Assembly: GCA_003427395.1 (NCBI GenBank)
Contig: BFEA01000314.1
Span: 265,794 to 316,852, forward strand
Origin: Chara braunii
Lineage: Eukaryota; Streptophyta; Charophyceae; Charales; Characeae
Length of the DNA stretch: 51,059 nucleotides
Reading direction: 5' to 3'
The position numbers and the translations under genes are program-made. Below are positions 11,601 to 22,462 of the stretch, piece by piece (within the stretch, counting starts at the first letter, position 1; each line of letters begins with the position of its first letter). The notes beneath the pieces are model-generated. The model made no database searches. It saw only the letters and a list, made by a program, of their open reading frames with translations, and had not been told where the DNA came from.

Positions 11601-12053
11601 GTCGGTCGTTTCCTCTTCTTGCCCTTCGTCCTCATACTCAACCCCTAGACGACCCTCCAACTTGTCCTGCCCAGCCCTCTCGCTGATTGTGTGTTCACTC
11701 TCTACTTCCTCTTCTTCGCCACCCTCCTCACATTCTTCTCGTTCTTCATCGCGCTCCCATTTTTCTTCGTTGTTCTCCTCGTCGTCATCTCCAAAATAAT
11801 GCGACCGAGCAGGAATGGCCAACTCATAGCGCGGCGGGCGGACCAAGGAAACGGGTTCCTTGGTTGATGTTCGTCTACACTTCACAGGGGCTGACGGCAC
11901 GATTTGGCCGCGACACGGACCTTTCTCCCCGATCTGCCCTGATTTCGGAACTCGTGTTGCAGCAACCGTAGTCCGAATTGATGGCGGAGGGCGGACACCT
12001 ATAACGATCGGTTTCGACGACGGAGCCGCCTCCAAAGACGACGAAAGCACGCT

Positions 12054-12136
12054 TTTCGGTTCAGATATGCGGTCGGAAGCATGCACCACCGGCTCATGCC
12101 CTGCGACCACATGTCTGTCGAAGAATGCGAAAACCG
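12054..12136. repeat. 83-bp block, left copy at assembly gap
   Basis: Identical to 12163-12245. Coding for the ParB-like gene; see the gap entry. Confidence 0.9.
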
Positions 12137-12162
12137 NNNNNNNNNNNNNNNNNNNNNNNNNN
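12137..12162. other. Assembly gap (26 N) between identical flanks
   Basis: The 83 bases before the gap are the same as the 83 after it, at an offset of 109. Removing one copy and the Ns brings the minus-strand frame from 12906 into register with the frame that runs to 10530. The simplest reading is an unmerged overlap during assembly, not a biological repeat. Confidence 0.85.
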
Positions 12163-12245
12163 TTTCGGTTCAGATATGCGGTCGGAAGCATGCACCACCG
12201 GCTCATGCCCTGCGACCACATGTCTGTCGAAGAATGCGAAAACCG
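12163..12245. repeat. 83-bp block, right copy at assembly gap
   Basis: Identical to 12054-12136. Confidence 0.9.
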
Positions 12246-13055
12246 ATCGAAGGTCCGGCAACGTCAATTTCTCCGTCCCAGGCGGATTGAAAATGTCATA
12301 AAGCCTCTTGCCGTACCCAGCGTGTTTGGCCCAACGAAGAGCAACGCGTTTGACACCCGTCATCTGCTCACCTCTAGCGTTAAGGACCATCGTCAACTCC
12401 AACATGGCCGACGGCGATTTTTCTCCACTCCACTTAACCACACCGCCAATCGGAACAATGTTATCTTTTATCACCACGTACAAAGCGAGCCCACCCGAGC
12501 GTTCCCCGATTCCACCCACCCAGTCCAACATCCAGCACTTGTCGTTGTGGTCGACGACAGGCACCTCGTCTCCCACACCTGCAGCGGACGTGTCACCAGA
12601 CCTTTTACGCCTCGGCACAACGTCCATCGCAGATTTCCCCTGCCGACCAGTAGCCTCCTCTTCTCGACCTGCAGCCCCACCACTCATCAGCACAGCCGAA
12701 TCCGGTCCCGAACCTCGAACATGGGCGGAAGAAGTGCTCGTAGAAGGTGCTCCCCGCAGCACCGGGGTTCGGTGGCCCTTAGACCCCAGTGTGTCACCAG
12801 CCCCCACGCCAGCCGTCGGTGTCCCCTTTGTTTTTTTCGGAGACTGCTCCATGCTCCCGGAACCAACACTAGTACGTCGTTTGCTTGGCTTCCCCTCGCG
12901 ATCCATGCCGAGCAGCTAGTCGCAACTGAAGAAAACGCACAAGCGAGAAAGCAGTCATTGCTTTGCCAACGTGCAAACACCACAGCACTTGAGAACAAGA
13001 GTAGACAGGAACACAGAGCAACTGAAGCGGGCCGCAGCCCGCCAGCTCGTCGTCG

Positions 13056-13830
13056 TTTCACTGTCGTGTCGAACTCGACGGTCGTGCCACGACGTCCTCC
13101 AGTACTGTCGTATCCGACACGAGAGCGACATTGCGGTGTCGTCGTGCCACGACGTCCTCCAGCACTGTCGTGCCGAACCTGATGGCACTGCGCGGGCTGA
13201 CCAACCGTCGTGTTGGACACGACAGCTACACTATTGTCTGTCGTGCCAATGTCGACCAAGAGGCCCTTCATGCACCGTCTGGTCACCAGATAACAGTGTC
13301 CATGTCGTGTTCGACACGATGGTCGCCAAACGGTGCGTGTAGGGGAGCTGACCGTCGTGTTCGACACGACAGCGACACTGTCGTCCGCCGTTCGACAGTC
13401 GACCAAGTGCCCCCTTGGGCACCGTCTCGAATCTGACACGAGAGCGACATTGCGGTGTCGTCGTGTCACTGTCGTGTCGAACCCGACGGCACTGCGCGGG
13501 CTGACCAACCGTCGTGCCGGACACGACAGCTACACTGTTGTCTGTTTGCTACAGTCGACCAAGCGGCCCTTCATGCACCGTCTGGTCGCCAGATAACAAT
13601 TTCCATGTCGTGTTCGACACGATGGTCGCCAAACGGTGCCTGTAGGGGAGCCGACCGTCGTGTTCGACACGACAGCGACACTGTCGTCCGCTGTTCGACA
13701 GTCGACCAAGTGCCCCTTCGGGCACCGTCTGTCGACCATCATGTCGAACACGACAGCGACACTGGGGTGTGTTGTGCGACATTTGCCGGGTTCGACACAA
13801 TGGTCGCCGGACGGTGCCTAAAGGGGCACT
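13056..13830. repeat. Palindrome-rich array with 304-bp higher-order repeat
   Basis: The basic motif is TCGTGT, three bases, ACACGA, an odd palindrome found many times in both orientations. It is organised in a larger unit, since ggcactgcgcgggctgacca starts at 13184 and again at 13488. Open frames through it exist on both strands because units avoid stops; none is a recognisable protein. Confidence 0.85.
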
Positions 13831-14123
13831 TGATCACGAGAACACAAGACAACAGATCGCAGACACTGGTTAACATGGAGAAACATTGACTGTTGAATGT
13901 TTGTGCACACAAAACATCAGAACAATGAGTTTTTGTTTTCCGAAAGGAAACACAACATGAGAACAACAATCAAACACTCGGCTGACAGCGATATGTCGGT
14001 GTCCAAAGCCAAACCAAAAACACGTGTCATCATTCCCGGGTTGCAATGAATCGGAAAACAATATGAGGACAACAACGTCAAACGTGTGTACTTTTGGCCA
14101 CTGAACACATGACGAGAACAACT
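13831..14123. other. Gene-free spacer
   Basis: No gene, strong repeat or RNA is seen. Composition is more AT-rich than the adjoining array. Confidence 0.5.
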
Positions 14124-14232
14124 AGCAGATACCGCGTATTGTTATCGAATAACACATTGAGAACAGCAATGGAGAACAACCAGCAGATACCGCGTATTGT
14201 TATCGAAATAACACATTGAGAACAGCAATCGC
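14124..14232. repeat. 58-bp tandem repeat, two copies
   Basis: agcagataccgcgtattg begins at 14124 and 14182. Immediately downstream, a second degenerate duplication of about 90 bp (14245-14365) repeats 'ctatc.accgactacggg.aacaat'. Confidence 0.8.
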
Positions 14233-14342
14233 AATGCGAATTCCACGAGGCTGTCTATCGACTACGGGAAACAATCTTAGCCGTTGCGGCCATTTTGGCC
14301 ATTCAGTATGCCATTTTGGCCATCCAGTACGACGAAGGCTAT

Positions 14343-15264
14343 CTACCGACTACGGGGAACAATGTCGTCGTTGCGGTCATTCAACACGCTAATTGGCGAT
14401 CCGAAGGTCAGCTGCTGCGCCGTCTCAGCAAACACCGAAATGTATGTCATTCGCACAAACCCGGGGTTCCCGACGAGAGAAGCGCCTATAGCATCCCGAA
14501 TTGAAACGACTTTAGCCTCGACCTCGCGCCATGCGACAACGTCCTCCACCTGGCCACCCACCACGATATACAGTCTCCCATCTACCCTTCTTTGAACTAA
14601 ACACATATCCCTCCCTGACATAGACAACTCGTTCCTGGACACATACACGACAGCATCGGTCAAGTTTCTTGCCTGCTCGAAACGGCAATACAGAGGACCC
14701 TACAGAAGATAAAGTATGTCAGACGCAATCTCACACAACAATACGAAACTGCTCCTGGCGACAGACCGGGAGATCGCAACGGATAATGACTGATGAACTG
14801 AGAATGTCGCGCACAATCGAGTAACTCCTGTTTCATAACACGGCACCAAGTGCGAGGCGAGGTTGTCACGTATTCGCAGTCCAAGACCTCCACAACACGG
14901 CTTATTTTTAGTTTTTTACACAGTAGCGGCAAGCGCACGAGACGCAGCAGATCGAACGGCACGGGAATGAGTTTGCCGAATTCGGACATATTCGTGAACT
15001 CATAATCGCACGCCCACGGGCATCTCTCCATCATGTTCACCCACTCGCACTCCTCCCACGAGTCCAAATGTTTGTCGCCAAACAGGAGGATTCTCATCCA
15101 AGGGTCGCGTTCAAAGTCTTCTGGATAAGCGCCTTCATAGGTTACGCTACCTTGACATTGCCGGACGTACAGCACGCAAGGTGGGAAAGGGTGTGCCTTG
15201 CGTGCACGCCAAAGTGCTGGGGTCATATTAGAGATCTCCATAACAACAGTGTAGAGAAGACGCC
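14343..15264 (-). CDS. Unknown spliced gene, at least two exons
   Basis: Two minus-strand open stretches read as parts of one protein. The first runs from a likely acceptor (GTGCCGTGCAG, exon from 15264) to somewhere near 14800; its donor is not certain. The second begins after TTTATCTTCTGTAG at 14699, in phase 0, and ends by 14343. The protein is globular, aromatic- and Cys-rich, with no motif I recognise. A first exon further upstream was not found. It lies between two minisatellites inside the giant element and could be cargo of that element. Confidence 0.4.
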
Positions 15265-15489
15265 CTGCACGGCACAAGGGCAACGGTCAACAACAGCAAT
15301 AGAACAACCAACAGCAGCATAGAACTATTCACCCCGCTCCCACCAACAATGGAACAAACCAGGCTGCACGACAACACAATGCACAAAATCTATGAGCGCA
15401 ATCCACGCCCATGCACGGTCCATAGCACTGCACACAATCATGAACGATTCGATGACATTGCACCGCTCACATTCTCGTTCCACTAGAGG

Positions 15490-16690
15490 ACAGGGAATGA
15501 TCGTGTTCGACTCAACAACAGGGCACTCGCCTATTGTGTTCGACACAATGATCGTGTTCGATTCGACGATCGTGTCCGACTCGACAATTCGACGATCGTG
15601 TTCGACTCGACTATCGTGTTCGACTCGACTATTGTGCTAGACTCGACGATCGTGTTCGACTCGACGACAGGGCACTCGACGAACGTGTTCGACTCCACAA
15701 ACGCAGTCGACGATCGTGTTCGACTCGACGGTCGTGTTCGACTCGACGATCGTGTCCGACTCGACGATCGTGTTCGACTCGACGAACGTGTTCAACTCGA
15801 CGGTCGTGTTCTACTCGACGGTCGTGTTCGACTCGACGAACGTGTTCGACTCGAAGAACGTCTTCGACTTGACGAACGTGTTCGACTCGACGATCGTATC
15901 CGACTCAACGATTGTGTCCGACTCGCCGAACGTGTTCGACTCGACGATCATGTTCGACTCGACGGTAGTGTTCGACTCGACGATCGTGTCCGACTCGACG
16001 AACGTGTTCGACTCAACGAACGCAATCGACGATCGTGTTCGACTCGACTATCGTGTTCGACTTGACGGTCGTGTTCGACTCGACGATCGTGTCCGACTCG
16101 ACGATCGTGTTCGACTCGACGATCGTGTTCGACTCGACCACCATGTCCGTCTCGCCGATCGTTGTCCGACTCGACGTGTTCGACTCGCCTATCGTGTTCG
16201 ACTCGACGAATGCAATCGACGATCGTGTTCGACTCGACGAACGCAATCGACGATCGTGTTCGACTCGACGATCATGTTCGACTCAACGATCGGGCAGTGT
16301 CGTGTTCGACTCGACTATCGTGTTCGAATCGACGATCGGGCAGTGTCGTGTTCGACTCGACGATCGGGCAGTGTCGTGTTCGGCTCGACTATCGTGTTCG
16401 ACTCGACGATCGGGCAGTATCGTGTTCGACTTGACGATCGTGTTCGGGTCGACTATCGTGTTCGACTCGACGAGCGTGTTCGACTCAACTGTCGTGTTCG
16501 ACTCGACAATCGGACATCGGGCACGATCGCATTCGTGTCGGGCACTGTCGTGTTCGACTCGACGATCGGGCACGATCGTGTTCGACACGACGATCGGAGA
16601 CGATCGTATTGGACTCGACGATCAGGCGCGATCGTGTTCAACTCGACGATGGGGCACCATCGTGTTCGACTCGACGACCAAAAGTGCCAC
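15490..16690. repeat. 18-bp minisatellite (GTGTTCGACTCGACGATC), about 60 copies
   Basis: About 1.2 kb of 18-bp units with variants (gaac, ggtc, gggcagt). Because 18 is divisible by three and the units lack stops, all frames are open and read six-residue repeats such as VFDSTI; these are not supported as genes. The core GTTCGACTC resembles the B-box of tRNA promoters (GGTTCGANTCC). The motif also appears in the repeat protein at 6950-7380. Confidence 0.92.
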
Positions 16691-17032
16691 GTGGCGTTAC
16701 GTGGTTGAATCTGGGCTGCGTGGTTGTGTCCTCACCGTCTGATCCTTCAAACTCGGGGTGCTCCGCTGTGGTTGTGCGTCGCGATCTCGGGCCGTATGCT
16801 CGCTACGTCGTCACGCTGAACACGCCTCTTGACAGCGTTGTGGTCCGTCGTCGCGTCGAGCAGGTGGTCGGCTATGCACGGACCGAATCCCTGCGCTCCG
16901 TTGCCGTGCTGTACACGAGCCTCCACTGCGCTGCGTTGTGGCACGAGCCTCCGCTGCGCTGCGTCGACGAACCTCCGCTGCGCTGCTCTACTGCTGCCTT
17001 GCCAAACTGAAACGAAAATGGGAACTAGTGAC
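16691..17032. other. Gene-free spacer
   Basis: GC-rich sequence with short internal repeats of 'cctccgctgcgctgc' (about 16920-16990). No supported gene. Confidence 0.45.
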
Positions 17033-17250
17033 CCTCCCTCATATATATAGTTTTTTCGGGAGGGCCCTTCGTGAGCACCTGCTGGCCGTCCGATCCGGGA
17101 ATACTGACGGTCGGGATTTTCCGATGGGGAGTGGTGGGCCTGCCTCATATAAGTGGTTTTTCGGGTGGGCCCTCCGCGCGCGCCTGCTGGCCGTCCGATC
17201 CGGGAATACGGACGGTCTGGGCGATCCAATGCCTGCAGTCGGCCGAGATC
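17033..17250. repeat. 105-bp tandem repeat with TATA-like boxes
   Basis: Two diverged copies align at gctggccgtccgatccggga (17081 and 17186). Each has a TATA-like string (catatatatag near 17039; catataagtgg near 17147) followed by a short inverted repeat. This may be a duplicated promoter, but no transcript start is identified. Confidence 0.55.
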
Positions 17251-17539
17251 GTTTTCCCCCCTTGGCCGGAGCGGAGGCGCGGGGATGACGTTCCGCTGCA
17301 GAGCAGAAATGCGATTCACGCACATGAGTTCCCTCGACATTGTGTCATCGTTCACGTTCTCGGAGAATCACCGCAGCCGTCCACCAACGTCGATACGACA
17401 ACTGCTCCGCTCTCCAGGTTAGTGTCGCTTCGGCCAACACGCTCCCCCCCCCGCCCCCCTCCCGAGAGAATGAGAAAAGCCTCCGTGTCCAGTGCTGGTT
17501 TATCGGTGACGTCAACAAGTTTTCTCGAACACTTTCACC

Positions 17540-18215
17540 CCAGTCGTCGTCGTGTCGAACACGATGGTCGACACGGTCATCGTCGTGTCGAACACGATGG
17601 TCGTCGTGTTGAACACGATCGTTGTCGTGTCCGACACACTGGTCGTCGTGTCAAACACGACAGTCGTCGTGTTGAACACGATCGTTGTCGTGTCCAACGT
17701 GCTGGTCGTCGTGTCAAACACGATCGTCGTACACGATCGTTGTCGTGTCCGACACGCTGGTCATCGTGTCAAACACGATGGTCGTCGTGTTGAACACGAT
17801 CGTTGTCGTGTCCGACACGCTGGTCGTAGTGTCAAACACGATCGTCGTCGTGTCCGACACGGTCATCGTTGTGTCAAACATGATGGTCGTCGTGTCGAAC
17901 ACGCTGGTTGTCGTGTCGAACACGATCGTCGTCGGGTCGAACACGATCGCCATCGTGTCGAACACGGCCGTCGTCGTGTCGAACACGACCTCCATCGTAT
18001 CGAGCACGGCCGTCTTCGTGTCCGACACGATCGTCGACGAGCACGACCGTCTTCGTGTCCGACACGATCGTCGACGACGGTCGTCGTGTCCGGCACGATG
18101 GTCGTCGGGTCTGACACGGTGGCCGTCATGTCGAGCACTTTGGTCGTCGTGTCCGCCACGGTCAAACGGGGTCTTGGTCGTGTCGAACGCCATCACGGTC
18201 GTGTCGAACACCCAA
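17540..18215. repeat. 21-bp minisatellite (GTCGTCGTGTCGAACACGATG)
   Basis: About 30 units, each containing the TCGTGT-nnn-ACACGA palindrome with the centre varied. Open frames through it on both strands are a by-product of the 21-bp period. Confidence 0.92.
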
Positions 18216-19347
18216 CTCTTTTTCGCCACAACCCCCACCTATGTTTCGACTTGCGCAGAGTTTAGTGCGAGTTGCGCCAGCAGAACATAGTGCCCGGGTG
18301 ACTGTCTTTTGTCTCTTGTAGCACTGACTGCTTGTTGCGAGATTGCGCCACGACCCCCACCTTGTAATATACAATGGAGCTCCTGTCGTGTTGGGCGCGA
18401 CATTGGCGTCGCCGCAGTCGTTTGCCTTCTCAGCCTGGCTATCTAGAAACCCGTCGTGCGCCGTAGAACGAACTCTGCGCGAATTTTGCTTCGAATCCTC
18501 GGAGTCTGGTACCCGGGAATCAAGACGGGGGACCCTTCCATGCTGGGCGAGGCGGTCACGTTGCCACGATGGTTTTCCTGCTCACTTGTGGCAGTTTTCC
18601 TGCCCGCTCTGCGTGGGTGGTGAGTACCACGCGTGCCAGGAATCAAGACGGGGGACCCTTCCGTGTTGGGCGAGGCGGTCGCTTTGCCACGATGGTACGG
18701 TCGCGTTGCCACGATGGTATTCCTGCTCACTCGTGGCAGTTTTCCTGCCCGCTCTGCATGGGTGGTGATTACCACGCTTACCACGCGTGTCCAGTCGCTG
18801 TAGTTCCTGGAGTAATATAGAATCTTTCCTATCAATGCCCTCGTGCCAAGATGTGTGTTGCGCGCTAGAGTCTTCGTCGTTCCGCTGTTGGTGCCCGCTG
18901 GGTTTTGCGCACCGTGGTCTATGCCTTTCCGAAGCTGGTGCCCGACGTGACATGTGTTGCGTTTCCTGTTGCGCGTCAAGATCTCCGCCTTTTCAATGTT
19001 GTTGCACGCTGTGTTTCCGGTTGCTGGTGCCCCGACTCGACATGTGCTACACTTCCCACTGTCGATCGATCTCCGACTTGGACAGACTCTTTCGCGTGTA
19101 TTGCGCCTTTGGCACAGATTAGGCCTGATGACAAGATTGTTGCCTAGATTCCACGGTCGTGTGTTATCCTCTCTCGGATGTTTCCTGTTCCCCTCCGTCC
19201 AGTGTAGGGCTGTGTTTCTCAGGGTCATTTGTAGGGTTGTGTTTCTCGCTGTTGTGTAGGGATGGTTGTCTGCTCCATTTCATTGACCTCTGATTTTTGC
19301 CTTTTGACAGTGGTCCGCTATTTTGTTGTCGCAGACACGTCTCATAC
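18216..19347. repeat. Spacer with a 123-bp tandem repeat
   Basis: gaatcaagacgggggaccct starts at 18517 and 18640; the second copy also has a 22-bp duplication. The array ends near 18800. The remainder to 19347 holds degenerate repeats and a pyrimidine tract with ttttgacag (19302-19310), a possible splice acceptor before the transposase-like gene. An open minus-strand frame (18443-19228) has no recognisable feature and is not called. Confidence 0.6.
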
Positions 19348-22300
19348 ATGGCTTGTGGTATGCATGCTATGCCACGGCAGGCTTGCAGCACAACCTTGGA
19401 AAGCATGGACTGTGTGGCGTCTAATACAATGCTCAACGAGGATTTTCCTCCACCGCACCTGCCAATGTGTTCACAAGATGTTCGAAGTGGTCACGATCAT
19501 GTCGATAATGCTCCGGAATCTCCTGCTCGTAAGAGGTCACGAAATATTGCGTGTGCGGACACTACATGTAAAAGTGCGTTTCCCGTCCTTCGATGCCCGG
19601 TTCGAACCTGTGATGCAGAGAGAGCTCAAGGTCAGGAGGGTAAGGCCTCCTCTACTGACAACGACGCATCCGATGTAGATCGTGTTGTATGGGTGCCAAG
19701 GAGTTCACTTCGAGATTTCGAGTACACAGGTCTTCTGTTTGGTGAGGGTAATGAAGGTGGTTCAGATTCAAGTGCTTCGATGTCGTCTAGTGCTTATAGT
19801 TCTCCAGATAAAACCGATCTTCTGCAAACATACGCTGGCCGGAACAGTGACCACTGTTGTCGAAATGACGATGAGAATTGTGAATCAAGAGTGGTGTTGA
19901 GATTGCCTGCTTGCTATAATAAGGTTGATATTTATAAGTTGCTAAAGTCACAATTCGACAACATGGGTGCTCCTTGTGTTTCTCTCCAAGTTTTTTACAA
20001 CATGTGGAGAACGCAGTTCTGGCATGTGAAATTTCATAACATTGATCAAAACTTTGCGAAATGCGAGAAATGTGTTGAATACAAAAAATCTATCAATTCC
20101 GCAAAGTTCGTGCGTGTGCGTGAGTATTTTGTTTCGTTACGTGAGAAACACTTAGACTTGCAGCTCCAACATCGTGCTGCGTATGAGGTGTGGAAGGATA
20201 AGTCGAAGAGACCGGGTTCCAACAGTTTGTGCATCATCATTAACGGCATGGACCAAAGCAAGACCAGCATTCCACACTTTGGCGGAGAGAACAAATCGAA
20301 GGCATTCGCAAATATTCCGATGTTGAAAATGAATCTAACAGCTATTATTGAACACAGCCGCTCACCATCGGTCCATGTTCACACATGGTACCCTTGCTAT
20401 CCACATGATTCTAATGCTGTAGTGTCATCCGTTATGAAAGTTATCCGCGACATCTAAGGCCACGAGCGACTTGCCTCCTAAACTGAGGATACAAGCTGAC
20501 AACTGTTGGAGAGAAAACAAAAACAGATACGTTTTGGCACTCGCTGCAGCTTTGGTGAAATTTGGTTTCTTCAAAGAAGTCGAATTCGGTTTTATGTTAG
20601 TGAGACACACACATACGGACATTGATGCCACTTTCAGTCATTTCTCTCGCAAACTAAAAATGCACGATGCATATACCATGCTCGACCTCTTCAAGCTCGT
20701 TGCCAGTTCTCAAAAAGAACGTCCATCGTGCACATTCATGGATGAAATTGCTGATTGGTGAGCTGCTGTTAAGCCCTTCCTGGTCAAGAGACTGACCGGT
20801 CATACTCGTCCACATGCATTTAGGTTTATATGCAGGATGACAATCCTGTGTTCCAGTGGAAAGAGTATTGTACTTCTCCTGAATGGTCTGCTCCAGTATA
20901 TTGCTTTAAACGAGATGAAAACAAAGCATATGCTGGACCTGAATGGCCATTCGTGCCATCACTTGTTCCGTCGTCAGCTTCTCTGCCTACTAAAGATAGG
21001 AATTCGGATTTCGAATCGGGAATTGAAGGTGTGAAGACGTTTATTGGGTGGTTGGAGAACAAGCGGCACGAGTGGTTGGGAATGAAAGATAAGGTTAGCT
21101 TCTCAAAGGAGAGTGTTCTTTCACACTGGAAAACTTTTCTCGAGACAGTCGAGGAGCATTACGGGTCTGGGTTTGCGAAAACTTCACTCAAGGCTGGCTT
21201 CTGGCCCTCACAAGACAAAATTAAGAAGGATGATCCAGATGATATTGATATTGCCTTCCTCTTGAAGAGCAATGAGAATAAGGAGCCGTTGTTTGTTGGA
21301 CCGGCCAATGAGCGTCCAAAGGCGGAGCTCAACCCAGTTGTGGATGTCGAAAAAGGCCAATTCATTCTCTTGCGTTCTTCCCAAGATGATATCGATGAGG
21401 GAGTTCCTGTATGGATGGGTAGAGTCATTTCTGATGTAGACAACGATATGAAGTCGTCAACTTTCAATCATATTCTTATTGAATATTGGGTGCCACAACC
21501 TATTGCTAAACGTCTTTCTGTGCAATATTCGAACGCATGGAAGAAGACGTGGAAGAAAGACAATACAACATCACAGCAGTAGCAGCATGTAGACTGTGTT
21601 GTGTGGAGCTGGACATCAAAGACATTGCATTTGAAAAATGGAGTGCACATTCCAAAATCGGTCACAGACAGGCCTTGGTATGCCTTTCACTTCCCAATAA
21701 TGAAGATCAGTAGGTTTTCAATAGGTTTTGAATAAGAGCTAATCGTTTTTCTTTACACGTATTAGTACGTTATTTAGTTGTCATTGAGCTTTCATTTATA
21801 TATATTTAAACTGTATTTTCATGTGTTGCAGAATAGTTCAACCATTTGTGACGACTGGATGGCCGCCAAGTAACATGGTGTGGGAAAGAAATATATGGCA
21901 TGATATGGGTCCAGTTTTCTTCACATCCGAAGTGATCTTTGACAGTGCAGTACTCAGTGTTAGAGGTATGGATGCCCCACCGGAAGACTGGGAACATTCT
22001 CCTCGAGAGTCACTGTATATTTGTGGTCGGAGGTGTTGTGGAACGAGAACATACCCGCGAGAAATGCTCGCATCCTTTTCGGAATTGTATTATTCAGCAG
22101 TCAAATTCTGCCACAACAATTTCAACATGATGACCTTGTTTTGTGCAGCGGCAACTGTTCGAGGTCGGTGCAAAGTATCTTTCCTTATTTATAGTGACTT
22201 TTCTGCAAGTGCAAGTATTTCCAATGCAGACAACATCGATGAACGACAGCGGCAAGAATTCCGAAAGAGGGTCATGGAGCAACCATCACTCAAAACACTC

Positions 22301-22462
22301 ATGGATGGGCTTGTGGACACGGCCATCAAATATTTGCGAACTCTCCTGCTGCGCGAATATGAAGTAATAGAAAGTTATATAGAGTACAAGGATCCGGCGA
22401 TTGACGGACAAACTGATACCATCGTTGTAGAAGATTGGACAACTTATACAAGGACAGACTGA
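19348..22462 (+). pseudogene. Transposase-like gene with D-D-D signature, decayed
   Basis: Starting at ATG 19348, the protein has an N-terminal disordered part with KRSR, then a Cys pair (FAKCEKC, about 20058-20078) and a probable RNase H-like core. Its acidic positions are NGMDQSK (Asp 20251), QADNCWRENKN (Asp 20498) and HTHTDIDATF (Asp 20618). I believe this matches a family of uncharacterised proteins (possibly DUF7869) found in mobile DNA. Lesions are TAA at 20455, a one-base shift between 20458 and 20473, TGA at 20759, a shift near 20825-20835, and TAG at 21580. The frame then runs to a clear intron 21714-21831 (AG|GTTTTC ... TGTTGCAG), which joins to the frame ending TGA at 22462. Catalytic assignment is inference. 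It is the only plausible transposase of the element. Confidence 0.55.
21714..21831 (+). other. Intron in the transposase-like gene
   Basis: 118 bp, GT donor at 21714 and TTTTCATGTGTTGCAG acceptor ending 21831. Splicing joins the phase-2 codon AG+A and keeps both flanking frames open. Confidence 0.65.

Larger units (their letters stand above)
8586..12906 (-). pseudogene. Large protein with ParB-like and methyltransferase-like regions
   Basis: ATG 12906 opens a frame of about 1,400 codons once the duplicated block around the N gap (109 bp) is collapsed; both sides are then in the same frame. One TGA at 10530-10532 interrupts it, and the frame continues unchanged to 8586. The N-terminus is S/T/G- and K-rich, then a globular part (about 140-220), then a highly charged K/E-rich segment (about 12000-11200). 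Residues about 560-755 resemble a ParB-N domain: a helix FLDQELIDDLYKTM followed by YPLSGQHNVAAARKC, where ParB families have a G-x-H/R-R-x-x-A motif. Near the C-terminus, DPP (about 9005) precedes VVFLEKGHAGLVWELL and a following HCIVLEGEG, the order of motifs IV, I and II in beta-class N4/N6 DNA methyltransferases. The catalytic-type motif is imperfect (DPPE). Both domain calls are inferences from short motifs. Confidence 0.45.

Noticed and set aside
15490-18290. Long six- and seven-residue repeat proteins in the arrays
   Set aside because: Periods of 18 and 21 bp without stops keep all frames open; the same sequence gives different repeats in each frame.
20758-20835. A 78-bp intron (GTGAGC...GCAG) in the transposase-like gene
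   Set aside because: It would put the following exon out of the frame that reads DDNPVFQWKEYC; retaining the sequence keeps family-like residues (PHAFRF), so a TGA stop and a frameshift explain it better.
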